Source of the DNA: Cryobacterium luteum
GTDB taxonomy: Bacteria; Actinomycetota; Actinomycetes; Actinomycetales; Microbacteriaceae
DNA: 64,000 bases
Direction of reading: 5' to 3'
Assembly (NCBI RefSeq): GCF_900110125.1
Contig: NZ_FOCN01000005.1
Location: forward strand, 142,023-206,022
Part shown: positions 34,958 to 43,180 of the stretch, piece after piece
How the letters are laid out: each line of letters begins with the position of its first letter
Position numbering within the stretch: position 1 is the stretch's first letter
Position numbers and translations under genes: made by a program
Notes under the pieces: model-generated
What the model was told of the DNA's origin: nothing
The model's input: the letters and a program-made list of their open reading frames with translations, nothing else
Database searches by the model: none

Positions 34958-35638
34958 TCAGAGGAAGGCGACCGCTCGCACCGGCGCCCCGTCGCCGCCG
35001 AGTCGCAGGGGGAAGAAGCCGATCTGCACCGGTGAGGGCAGGTCATCCAGTCCGCAGAGGTTTTCGACGATCAGCCCACCGCGGCCCAGCACGACCTCGT
35101 GCACGGGAAAAGCGCCCGACGAGGTACCGGTCGGGTCGGGACTCAGCGTATCGACCGCGAGGATCCGCATCCCGCGAGCGACAAGCTCACTCGCTGCACC
35201 GGCATCGAGGGCCGGATGCCGCACTGCGCGCGCGTCGCCGAACCACCGCGCCCAGCCCGTGTCGATCACGACAATCGGGGGCAGTCGATCAGGTAGCGGA
35301 TGCTCCGCATTCAGCCGCTCCCACCCGTATACCTCGCCCTCGGCGAGGGCTCGCACCCGCACCACCAGAGCATCGCCGAGAAGCTCGTCGAGGGTCACAT
35401 CGGCCATGGTCCGTCCACCAGCGATGGTATGGGACGGCGCATCTATATGCGTCCCGGTATGAGACCCCATTTGCAGCCCCGTCACGGCCACCCCGTCGCG
35501 GTCGAGGTCGAGCGCGGCGCCGACGTGGACCGGCGGGTCGCCGGGATAGACCGGCATCCCGTCGGTGATCGGGTGGCTAAGGTCCCGGAGCGCCGAGCGA
35601 GGCGGCACTCCAGGGCCGTCAGCGAGCGGGGTCAGCAT
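34958..35638 (-). CDS. Cyclase-family (kynurenine formamidase/isatin hydrolase-like) metal hydrolase
   Basis: A 226-residue member of the cyclase family (PF04199), which hydrolyses amide or lactam bonds using Mn2+/Zn2+. The diagnostic HxGTHxDxPxH motif is present as SHTGTHIDAPSH near residue 60, after the early DLSHPITDGMPVYPGD. Last of four minus-strand genes and overlapping the NCS1 permease by 20 nt. With a ureohydrolase and a permease it suggests uptake and hydrolysis of a nitrogen-containing ring or amide compound. Confidence 0.82.
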   Translation of the reverse strand: MLTPLADGPGVPPRSALRDLSHPITDGMPVYPGDPPVHVGAALDLDRDGVAVTGLQMGSHTGTHIDAPSHTIAGGRTMADVTLDELLGDALVVRVRALAEGEVYGWERLNAEHPLPDRLPPIVVIDTGWARWFGDARAVRHPALDAGAASELVARGMRILAVDTLSPDPTGTSSGAFPVHEVVLGRGGLIVENLCGLDDLPSPVQIGFFPLRLGGDGAPVRAVAFL

Positions 35639-36995
35639 CAGCGAGGTGCCGGCTGGGCTCGAAAGGCGTCTTGCTGCGGCGCGCGAGCGAGAAGGCCAGG
35701 TACACGACGAAGGTCAGGAGGAATGCGGGAACAGTCGCACCGAACGGGAGCGGCCACACGTACGCCCACACATAGGCGGACGCCGCACCGACCACCCACG
35801 ACGCGACAGCGCGCCAGTTGATGCCGCCGGTGTACCAGTAGCGACCGCCCTGAGCCTTCAGGATGTCGGCGCTGTAGCTGCCGCGCGCGACGATGTAGTA
35901 ATCGACGATCATGATCGCGAAGATCGGTGCGAACAGGGCACCGATCGTGACCAAAAACGTCGTGAACTGGGCCAGAAGACCGAAGAAGGTCGAACCGATG
36001 ATTGAGATGAGCCCGAGGACGATGGCGGTGGGCAGGAACCGCACTCGCCGGCCGGGGAGCGCGTTGACCACGCTCGTGACCATGCCGTAGACGACCATCG
36101 TGTTCGTCGCCATCACGGACAGGAAGATCGCGACCGCGAACAGGGCGCCGAAGGGCTCGATGATCGTCACGGGGTCGAACGGCATCGCGTCGCCGCCCCC
36201 CAGGACGACGTAGCCGATCGCGCTCGCGCCGAGCGACATCGAGATCACCGTCGACAGGGTGTAACCGATTCCCGAGCCGACCACGCCCGCGCGGGTCGAC
36301 GATGCGAAGCGGTTGAAGTCGGCCGAGAGCACTGTCCACGATATGGCGGTCGCGACCACAACATCGAACGTCAGTCCCGGGGAGTAGAACGGCTCAAGCG
36401 ACGCCGGAATGGCCGCGAAGTCTGCCGGCGAGAACGTAGAGAACGCCGTGACGAAGATGTAGGCGGCGATCGCGAGGATGACCGCGGCGAACCACGGTTC
36501 CACGCGAGCGACTCCGGCGTGGCCGAAGATCGCGAGGATCACGACGATCGTCTGGCAGAGCACCGCGAAGATGACGGGATTGGAGAACCCGGTCGTCGAC
36601 GCGACGATGTAGTTGAGGGCGATCCCGGCGAGCATCGCCTGCACCCAGCTCCAGCCCATGAGGATGACCACGTTGGCGGCCACCGGCAGCAGGCTCCCGC
36701 GCGTTCCGAACGGTCCGCGCGTGATTGCCATCGTCGGTAGGCCGGTGCGAGTTCCGATTGCGCCGACCGTCACGAGCACGGCTGCTCCGACGATCGTTCC
36801 GCCCACGATCAGGGCGATGACGAGGCCGAACGGCACATCCGGCACGAAGAGCGTGCCGGTGAGAAGAGTGGTGACCACAAGGTTCGCGGCCAGCCAGATC
36901 ATGAGCACGCGGCCAAGCGAGTAGGTTCCGCGAACCGGGCCCGCGTCATCTGATTGTGTGTCCAGTTGGCCTTCGATACGGGTGTAGAGCGACAT
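35619..36995 (-). CDS. NCS1-family cytosine/purine/allantoin-type permease
   Basis: A 458-residue transporter with about twelve membrane helices. Segments such as GPFGTRGSLLPVAANVVILMGWSWVQ, WTVLSADFNRFA and FAPIFAIMIVDYYIV match the NCS1 fold (cytosine, uracil, allantoin, hydantoin, thiamine transporters). The exact substrate cannot be read from sequence. It overlaps the cyclase gene and follows the SnoaL-like gene by 28 bp. Confidence 0.9.
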   Translation of the reverse strand: MSLYTRIEGQLDTQSDDAGPVRGTYSLGRVLMIWLAANLVVTTLLTGTLFVPDVPFGLVIALIVGGTIVGAAVLVTVGAIGTRTGLPTMAITRGPFGTRGSLLPVAANVVILMGWSWVQAMLAGIALNYIVASTTGFSNPVIFAVLCQTIVVILAIFGHAGVARVEPWFAAVILAIAAYIFVTAFSTFSPADFAAIPASLEPFYSPGLTFDVVVATAISWTVLSADFNRFASSTRAGVVGSGIGYTLSTVISMSLGASAIGYVVLGGGDAMPFDPVTIIEPFGALFAVAIFLSVMATNTMVVYGMVTSVVNALPGRRVRFLPTAIVLGLISIIGSTFFGLLAQFTTFLVTIGALFAPIFAIMIVDYYIVARGSYSADILKAQGGRYWYTGGINWRAVASWVVGAASAYVWAYVWPLPFGATVPAFLLTFVVYLAFSLARRSKTPFEPSRHLADADPAR

Positions 36996-37023
36996 CTTTG
37001 GGCTCCTCGATGAATGGGGTCGG

Positions 37024-37419
37024 TCAGGGCTGGGGTGACAGGTGTTCGTGGATGGCGATGAGGCCGGCAGAATCAGACCGGAAGACGATCGTTTCGCGCT
37101 CCCGGTAGGACTCGGGTCCGTCCGCGGTGCTCACGCTCGTGCTGACGGAGTGCGTGAAGACGGCTCCGCCGGGAAACGTCTGCACCGCGGGCGCGCTCGA
37201 TGCGCAGGATTTTACGCTCCAGCCGTCGCCCACCCACTCCGTCCACATGGCTTCGTAGGCAGCCCTGTTTTCAATTCGCGCAGGTTCGGTGTGGAAGACG
37301 AAGGTTGCCTCGGGTGCGAACAGCGAGAAATAGCGCGGGCCGTCGGTGGCGGCGAACGCCTCGACGATGGCGGATGCCGCGGCACGGACTGCTTCGTCCG
37401 TCGGGGTGGGCAGTGTCAT
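37024..37419 (-). CDS. SnoaL/NTF2-like protein
   Basis: A 131-residue single-domain protein of the NTF2-like cone fold, starting MTLPTPTDEAVRAA after GGAGACACCC. The motif YFSLFAPEATFVFHTE and the final beta-strand pattern ending in IAIHEHLSP are typical of SnoaL-like proteins, which include isomerases, hydratases and non-catalytic binders. Role in the operon unknown, perhaps acting on the product of the neighbouring hydrolases. Confidence 0.78.
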   Translation of the reverse strand: MTLPTPTDEAVRAAASAIVEAFAATDGPRYFSLFAPEATFVFHTEPARIENRAAYEAMWTEWVGDGWSVKSCASSAPAVQTFPGGAVFTHSVSTSVSTADGPESYRERETIVFRSDSAGLIAIHEHLSPQP

Positions 37420-37495
37420 GGGTGTCTCCTCTATCGGGCTGGCCGGTCGGGTTCGGGACTTTTGTGTTTGGTCGGGGCTTTCTCGGTCGGCCGGG

Positions 37496-38458
37496 TTACC
37501 CAGGCGCCATCGCACTTAGCAGCTCGTAGATGACATGGCTGGCCGCGATAGCGGTCAGCTGGGCATGGTCGTACGCAGGGGCGACTTCGACCACGTCGGC
37601 GCCGACGATGCGCAGATCGGCCAGGGCCCGCAGCATCCGGAGTAGTTCTCGGGTCGTGAGGCCGCCCGCCTCCGGAGTTCCTGTTCCCGGCGCGTGGGCG
37701 GGGTCGAGAACGTCGATGTCGATCGAGATGTAGAGCGGCGCGTCTCCGACTCTGGCTCGGATGCGTTCGACGGCGGCCGCGACGCCGTGCTCTTCGACGA
37801 ATTCGCTCGTAACGATCGCAAAACCGAGCCGGTCGTCGTCCGCGAGGTCGTCCTTCGAGTAGAGGGGGCCGCGGATTCCGACGTGCATGCTCGCGGTCAG
37901 GTCTATGAGGCCTTCCTCGGACGCCCGCCGGAAGGGGGTCCCGTGAGTCATCGGCGCCCCGAAGTATGTGTCCCACGTGTCGAGGTGGGCATCGAAGTGC
38001 AAGACCGCGACGGGCCCGTGCTGCGCGTGCGCGGCGCGAAGCAGCGGCAGAGCGATCGTGTGGTCTCCGCCGATGGCGACGAGTCGGTCGGCGTGTTCGC
38101 TGAGCTGGCGCGCGCCCGCCTCGATTTCCCCCACGGCAGCAGCGATGTCGAACGGGTTCGCGGCGATGTCGCCGGCGTCGGCGACCTGCTGGGCGTCGAA
38201 CGGGAAGACGTCTTGCGCAGGATTGTACGGTCGCAGTAGACGCGAGGCCTCGCGCACATGCGCGGGGCCGAACCGAGCACCGGGTCGGTAGCTCACTCCG
38301 CTGTCGAAGGGAATCCCGACGATCGCGATGTCTGCACGCTCAACCTCGTCGAGCCGCGGGAGTCGCGCGAAGGTCGCGATTCCCGCGAACCGGGGCACGA
38401 CACTCGCGTCAACCGGCCCGCGGGGCTCATCCGTCGCATCTTTGCTGAAGGGTTGCAT
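37496..38458 (-). CDS. Ureohydrolase (agmatinase/guanidinobutyrase-like)
   Basis: A 320-residue arginase-family enzyme that releases urea from guanidino compounds. All Mn2+ motifs are intact: [23 protein letters not shown] and [25 protein letters not shown] 38458 ([11 protein letters not shown]) is chosen; a TTG ten codons upstream is less likely. First gene of the minus-strand operon, 100 bp from the divergent XRE-cupin regulator. Specificity (agmatine, guanidinobutyrate, guanidinopropionate) is open. Confidence 0.9.
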   Translation of the reverse strand: MQPFSKDATDEPRGPVDASVVPRFAGIATFARLPRLDEVERADIAIVGIPFDSGVSYRPGARFGPAHVREASRLLRPYNPAQDVFPFDAQQVADAGDIAANPFDIAAAVGEIEAGARQLSEHADRLVAIGGDHTIALPLLRAAHAQHGPVAVLHFDAHLDTWDTYFGAPMTHGTPFRRASEEGLIDLTASMHVGIRGPLYSKDDLADDDRLGFAIVTSEFVEEHGVAAAVERIRARVGDAPLYISIDIDVLDPAHAPGTGTPEAGGLTTRELLRMLRALADLRIVGADVVEVAPAYDHAQLTAIAASHVIYELLSAMAPG

Positions 38459-38462
38459 ATTT

Positions 38463-38509
38463 GACAACTTTCGGTACGCTATAGACAACTACAGGGCTTA
38501 CGGTACGCT
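38463..38509. promoter_or_regulatory. Direct-repeat operator region between ureohydrolase operon and regulator
   Basis: GACAACT occurs at 38463 and 38484, and CGGTACGCT at 38472 and 38501 (29 bp apart). The repeats fill the divergent promoter region and are candidate binding sites for the XRE-cupin regulator. Confidence 0.5.
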
Positions 38510-38561
38510 GCCCCGGGCAGATCGTCAAGGACGAGAGTGCGAATAGCTTCGAGGAGTAACT

Positions 38562-39146
38562 GTGCGCGCCATTCACCCCACCGCCGAAGGCACCGCGACA
38601 CCCATCGGCGCCAAGCTGCGCTCCGCGCGCACAGCTCAGGGCATGTCACTCGCCCAGGTCGCTCAGACGACGGGCCTCAGCAAGGGTTTCCTCAGTCGGG
38701 TCGAGCGCGACGAGACGTCACCGAGCGTGGCAACACTTGTCCAGTTGTGTCAGGTGCTCTCGTTACCCGTCGGTGCACTCTTCGCCGAGCCCGACGTTCA
38801 CCATGTCGCGTACGCCGACGCTCCGCGCATCAACTTGGGCGGAGTGCACGCCGACGAGCGGCTGATGTCGCCGCGCGGCGAGGAGCGGGTTCAGCTGCTG
38901 CGATCAGAACTCGACCCCAACGCACACGGCGGGTCCGATCTCTACACGATCAACTGCGACGTCGAAGTGCTCCACGTCGTCTCGGGATCGCTCACCGTGC
39001 GATTCGCCGGTCGCACCGTGGCCGTCCACGCCGGCGACGCGCTGACCTTCCCGGGTCGAGAGCCGCACACCTGGCAGGTCGAGGACGGCGAGCCGGCCGT
39101 CGTGCTGTGGGTCATCGTGCCCGCGCCGTGGAGCGGCTCGGCGTGA
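38562..39146 (+). CDS. XRE-cupin transcriptional regulator
   Basis: A 194-residue regulator: N-terminal Cro/CI-type helix-turn-helix (residues 16-70, MSLAQVAQTTGLSKGFLSRVE) and a C-terminal cupin domain (about 120-190, with VLHVVSGSLTVRF and GDALTFPGREPHTW). Start GTG 38562 with GAGGAG upstream. Such proteins often control catabolism of amines, amino acids or guanidino compounds by sensing a pathway intermediate in the cupin. Divergent from the ureohydrolase operon it most likely governs. Confidence 0.88.
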   Translation: MRAIHPTAEGTATPIGAKLRSARTAQGMSLAQVAQTTGLSKGFLSRVERDETSPSVATLVQLCQVLSLPVGALFAEPDVHHVAYADAPRINLGGVHADERLMSPRGEERVQLLRSELDPNAHGGSDLYTINCDVEVLHVVSGSLTVRFAGRTVAVHAGDALTFPGREPHTWQVEDGEPAVVLWVIVPAPWSGSA

Positions 39147-39192
39147 CAGAGACCGTCCCTCACCAAGCTCTGGCTCGGTCCTCGTCTTGGCA

Positions 39193-39531
39193 TCACCAGA
39201 ACTTTCCCCACTTCTCGGAACGGAAATCACGCGGGCCGTTGTCTCGTACGATTCGGAGGCCGAGTACGACAGGCTGCCACCTTGGCACGGGTGAGTGCTT
39301 ATGACAGCCAGAGCTCGACTGTGTCGGCGATCCTGCTCGAAGGCGAAAGCGCACCGGCACCGCCGTCGCCATGGCCTGGCCCTGGCGGTTAACTTCGGCC
39401 CGTGCCTCGTCTTCGGTATCGGCCGTGACCCCGATGCGATGCAGGTGCCCGCTGTCGTCGCGAGCGGATGCGCGAGCTCTGTACATCCCGCTCGGCAGCA
39501 CGTCGATGACGATGCTGCCCAGCTCACCCAC
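39193..39531 (-). pseudogene. Tyrosine integrase N-terminal fragment
   Basis: Residues read from GTG 39531 (GSIVIDVLPSGMYRARA, then DDSGHLHRIGVTADTEDEA) resemble the arm-binding domain at the start of phage/ICE tyrosine integrases. Similarity ends after about 55 residues near 39370; the rest of the frame is unrelated and stops at 39193. No catalytic domain remains. The excisionase-like fragment lies just upstream, as in an intact xis-int pair. Confidence 0.6.
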
Positions 39532-39740
39532 GAGGAATCTTTGGCCTGACCATGTCGATGCTCACGCGCCCAGATAACCACGTCCTGCACGTCATACCGA
39601 CGTACCGGGGCAAGCTTGAGATAGGGCGGTTTGGTCTGCATCAGGCGCCAATCCTGGAACGTGCGCTCAGGCACTTGGAGCAGCTCGGAGAGTTCACGCT
39701 GAGTGAGAAACGTACAAGTGATTTGCGTTGTCGTGTCCAT
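39532..39740 (-). pseudogene. Excisionase-like HTH protein, stop lost
   Basis: From ATG 39740 the product reads MDTTTQITCTFLTQRELSEL then LQVPERTFQDWR and YDVQDVVIWAREHR, a MerR/AlpA-type helix-turn-helix typical of excisionases (about 65 residues). The frame then fails to stop and continues through the integrase fragment and antisense to the regulator gene down to 38904, which suggests the original end was lost or shifted. The first 65 residues look undamaged. Confidence 0.55.
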
Positions 39741-39799
39741 GCTCAAGAGGTACGCGGCTGAAGTCGTGAGCAGCCCGATTGCGCCGCGACGAGTCCGTA

Positions 39800-40369
39800 A
39801 TGGACCCGCGCAACAGAACGCTAAATCCCACCGCCGACGGGGGATATTGGTTCTTTCTGGTCGCTGCCTCGGCGAGAAAGAGGGGTGTGGCCACGCCGGC
39901 CCAAACGGGGTATACGCCGCGTTTCCGCGCACTGCCACTCTCCGCTGACGAGACGCAATCAGCTATGCAGATGACCGCCGGCAGGGTGGCATACGTCCTC
40001 AAGAGTTTGAGACTAACGGGAGAACCTTGGCCGAGTGCCCTCGATGTCGACGCAGACAACATGGTTCTCACGGCCGAAGGAGACAGGCTGGCTCCCCTGC
40101 CTGCCGGCACAACAGCGACTTACACTCGGAGCACGAGCGGTGAAAACTACCGCCTGACTACTACAGACGACGCAACCGAAGCCGGGAGTCGTGACGAACA
40201 ACTGGGTAGTGCGGTCGTCTTCTACCCGTCTGATGAAGACATTCTGATGAAGGCTGTTGTCGCGCGCGCAAATCGCTCCACCCTGACTGTCGCTGCGACG
40301 CTTCCCACCTACAAATGCGTCAAGGGCGGTCGACAGCGTCCCAGAATTCAGCTCGAAGTTCGACTCTGA
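39800..40369 (+). CDS. Hypothetical protein, doubtful
   Basis: An open frame of 189 codons from ATG 39800 whose middle (DVDADNMVLTAEGDRLAPLP...) has a protein-like composition. I recognise no family, see no strong ribosome site, and its last 50 bp overlap the 3' end of the NYN-domain gene on the other strand. It may be a real orphan gene or chance. Confidence 0.3.
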   Translation: MDPRNRTLNPTADGGYWFFLVAASARKRGVATPAQTGYTPRFRALPLSADETQSAMQMTAGRVAYVLKSLRLTGEPWPSALDVDADNMVLTAEGDRLAPLPAGTTATYTRSTSGENYRLTTTDDATEAGSRDEQLGSAVVFYPSDEDILMKAVVARANRSTLTVAATLPTYKCVKGGRQRPRIQLEVRL

Positions 40370-41267
40370 CGGCGTCACTCAAAGTGTCTTCGCCCATTGC
40401 TCCAGATAGATCAACCAGAAGCGCCCTGTCGAGGTCACGCGGAATCGACGGTCGACCGTTTCGCAACTCGACTTTCTGGGCATCTGACGCTGTGGTCGCC
40501 CAAGCATCAAACGTCTTGGTTGCCACGTGCTCGATCGTCGGAGATAGTTCAGCCAAGTTCTGTTGCAAATGGGCTGCTAGAGATCTGGCAACGGGGAGCG
40601 CCTGGTCGAAGGCCGAGGTTATTCGAGGAGGTACCGTCAGCACGCGTGCGATATCTGCCGGACTCGGCTGGGATTGGGCAATGTCCACCTGTGGTGACGG
40701 CGTGGAATGGGCTAGCACCGCGGATGCCGCCCGGACAGATGCATCAAGTAGACCGACATCTATAACGTCGAGGTCATCAGCCGCGAGAATTAAGTGCCGG
40801 CTGATACCATGATGGCCACCTGTGCGGGCGGGCACTGCGAGGATGGTCACTTGCACGCCCAGGGCTTGAGCCTCCTCGACAGCTTCGGTGAGGTCGTCGT
40901 CACCCGACAGTAGATACATGGTGTCGACCGCCCCGTTTCGCGAGTGCCCCACCATGTCTAGTCCGATGCGAAGGTCAACACCTTTTTGCTCACCTTCGAC
41001 GCCGACGCGTCCAAGACGAAGTTTTACTTTCGGCAGCAGCGCGATGAGTTCTTGACTCGGCGTCGCCACTCCGTCTCGTGCGGCGTCGTACCAGTACACG
41101 CGAAGAATCGGCAGGCCAGATTGGTCTTCCACCAGCCGGATCAGGTCCGCGAGTAAATGTGCGTAATCGACATCAACGCCGCGCCTCAAGGACGAACCCG
41201 TAAGCCTGGTTGCGGCAGCGGCGATGAGATATCCAGCATCGATATATAAGCCAGAGTGAGAACGCAT
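40320..41267 (-). CDS. NYN-domain protein (LabA-like putative RNase)
   Basis: A 315-residue protein with an N-terminal NYN (PIN-like) domain: YIDAGYLI at the start, KGVDLRIGLDMV near residue 95 and YLLSGDDDLTEAVEEA near 120 supply the conserved acidic residues of a metal-dependent ribonuclease site. The C-terminal half (from about 190) is helical and unassigned. ATG 41267 follows GGAG. NYN proteins act in RNA turnover and also occur in defence loci; the context here is mosaic DNA. Confidence 0.85.
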   Translation of the reverse strand: MRSHSGLYIDAGYLIAAAATRLTGSSLRRGVDVDYAHLLADLIRLVEDQSGLPILRVYWYDAARDGVATPSQELIALLPKVKLRLGRVGVEGEQKGVDLRIGLDMVGHSRNGAVDTMYLLSGDDDLTEAVEEAQALGVQVTILAVPARTGGHHGISRHLILAADDLDVIDVGLLDASVRAASAVLAHSTPSPQVDIAQSQPSPADIARVLTVPPRITSAFDQALPVARSLAAHLQQNLAELSPTIEHVATKTFDAWATTASDAQKVELRNGRPSIPRDLDRALLVDLSGAMGEDTLSDAVRVELRAEFWDAVDRP

Positions 41268-41574
41268 GGTGGTCTCCAAAAATACATCGTGGCGCTGAAT
41301 GCAATCGCGCCGCTTGAGAGAGCGCCCTTAAGGATTGCACGGTTCGTCTATGCAAGAATCAACAGCTCGGCGCCGATCGCGTCGTGGACGCGGCCGTAGG
41401 CGTCCGAGTCTCAACGTCCCAAGACTCCACCTATGGGGCCGAGGTCACGAGGTGGTTGTCGGTCGGCGAACTCAAGCACGGCCAACCGTTTCATCGGGCA
41501 CCCTCGCCGAAGCACTTAGCACTCCGGCCGAGCAACGTGGCCAGCTCGTCGAGCGACTCCCCCGTAATTGTGGA
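41268..41574. other. Intergenic stretch, no gene seen
   Basis: About 300 bp between the NYN gene and the SRPBCC gene. No open frame here has family resemblance. An ArsR-type regulator, a frequent partner of SRPBCC genes, is not present. Confidence 0.4.
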
Positions 41575-42036
41575 CTACCCAGTGACACCCTCGAATAGGA
41601 GCGCGAGCTCGTCGAGTTCGACGTCCCAGCCCTCTCGGTTCTGCTCGAGACGTTCGCGACGGTAGCGGGTTCCGCCGGGGAGTGTGTCGAAGCCCGATTC
41701 GATCACCGTGACATCCGTCCCGGAACCGGCATCGGCGAGGGTGAAACGCACGTGCGTCGAGTACTCGTCGAGCTGTTCGGCGGGGATTCCCGACCAACGG
41801 AAGCCGAACGAGCCGTCGGGCACGACCTCGGTGATTTCGATCGGAAAGCTGCCGTAGTCATCCCAGTGGATGCTGCCAGTCGCACCGGGCTCGAGCGCGG
41901 CGAACTCCACACCGTCGCCAAACCACTTGACCATCACCTCGGGGTCGGTCAGCGCCCTCCAGACGTGCGCGCGCGAGCCTTCGATGTGCACGGTGCGGGT
42001 CACGGTGTGCCCCTTGATTCTTGCGTGATCAGACAC
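41575..42036 (-). CDS. SRPBCC (AHSA1-like) family protein
   Basis: A 153-residue START-like helix-grip protein of the AHSA1 branch, which binds hydrophobic ligands. Typical elements are VTRTVHIEGSRAHVWRALTDPEVMVKWF at the N-terminus and the C-terminal helix RERLEQNREGWDVELDELALLF. Start GTG 42036 follows GAAGGAAAC. Function unknown. Confidence 0.85.
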   Translation of the reverse strand: MSDHARIKGHTVTRTVHIEGSRAHVWRALTDPEVMVKWFGDGVEFAALEPGATGSIHWDDYGSFPIEITEVVPDGSFGFRWSGIPAEQLDEYSTHVRFTLADAGSGTDVTVIESGFDTLPGGTRYRRERLEQNREGWDVELDELALLFEGVTG

Positions 42037-42230
42037 GGTGTTTCCTTCACGTTCAAGCCGAGCGCGACGGGACAGTGCCCGCCGAGCGGCACGTCAACAA
42101 GATCTGCAAACGCACCTTATCGAGCGTACCCATGATTGCGTATCTGTTCACGGCCGGGCGAACCCCGTGAACGAGGAAGCAACGCATCAGAGGTCGGTCC
42201 TTGGGAGCCCAGAGCGCCGAGATGCCACAT

Positions 42231-42507
42231 ACTGGCGCCGCTTCTCCCCCTCGCGGTCAGACGGCTGGTCCATCGGCACTCCGATTTCATCAGATGGATC
42301 GTTCATGATCGCGGCTACTTGGCCGGCGGCGGGGCCAGCTCGATGACCAAAGCGAGCCGTGCAGAGCGATACGCCGTCGGATTCGTGATGACACGCCCGA
42401 CCACGATTTGGAGCCGTTCAGCGTCCTCGTCTGCGATCCCGGCGACGGGCTCCAGGCAGTCGGCGATGTCGTTCTGCAGGTTGTGGCCGTCATCGTCGAC
42501 AGCGACT
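42231..42507 (-). pseudogene. Partial copy of the 88-aa/415-aa gene module
   Basis: This segment aligns with about 58523-58819 at roughly 80-85 percent by eye. It covers the C-terminal two thirds of the 88-residue gene, the gap and the first codons of the following gene (ATGAACGATCCATC at its start). The 5' part of the small gene is replaced by relaxase sequence at about 42508, and the large gene is cut after a few dozen codons. Confidence 0.75.
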
Positions 42508-42850
42508 TGTTGCTGATCACGACGTGCGTGTGCAGGTGCGGGTCACCGGCGCGGCTGTCGAAATGATCGAACGCCGTCGCAATCAGGCCGGTCACATCCA
42601 CTTGCGCCACAGCGCCACCCCGCGCCGTGGTACCGGTGCGCGTCGCCGCAACCTCCCGCTCCATGTACGCCAGCACCTCGGCCACCGCCGCATGGTGCGC
42701 CTGCCCGATGCGCTCCTGCGTGGTCGCGTCGCCCACACCCCACAGGATGCTCGCCGACTTCGGAATCGAAAACGTAAAGTCGCCAGTGACCGGGTCGCGG
42801 CCCAACCCGATAAGCAGTTGCAGCTGCGATTCCGCGTTGAAGCGATGTCG
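42508..42850 (-). pseudogene. MobF (TrwC/TraA) relaxase internal fragment
   Basis: The frame reads ESQLQLLIGLGRDPVTGDF and TFSIPKSASILWG, ending with the metal-binding HDRAGDPHLHTHVVISNK-type motif (here SRAGDPHLHTHVVISNK), the heart of conjugative MobF relaxases. Neither the N-terminal tyrosines nor the helicase part is present. It joins directly to the partial module copy at 42507. A relic of a conjugative plasmid or ICE. Confidence 0.75.
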
Positions 42851-42887
42851 ACCGTGTCGTGGCGGAGGGACAGCGCTCCTGATGCTC

Positions 42888-42971
42888 GAACTCGCTGACG
42901 CTCCAGTCGCGCGCCTCGATCTCGTCGCGCAGGTATTCCCCGACAGGAAAGGCTTCAGCGACAGTGCTATT
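42888..42971 (-). pseudogene. HigA-like antitoxin N-terminal fragment
   Basis: About 26 codons read TVAEAFPVGEYLRDEIEARD then WSVSEF, the standard opening of HigA/XRE antitoxins of the VapI type, before homology is lost next to the relaxase fragment. No toxin gene is adjacent. Confidence 0.5.
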
Positions 42972-43180
42972 CGCTGGACCGGTTATTGTGTCCTCCTCCG
43001 AGTTGCGCAGTGCTAGTCGACGTTTGTGATGACCAAAATCTCTTGGCATACCGTGCACGAGACAGTACGCCGGGCCGGCTCGGTCCAGGTTGCTTTAACC
43101 AGTCGACCTTCAGGAGCGTCACCAGACCGCCGCATTTGTGATGATTCCCTCACAATCGGGAGACAGTTCGCTCGTGAAAG

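Noticed and set aside
39694..40110. Minus-strand frame of 138 codons near the excisionase fragment
   Set aside because: Overlaps both the excisionase start and an equally plausible plus-strand frame; no family resemblance.
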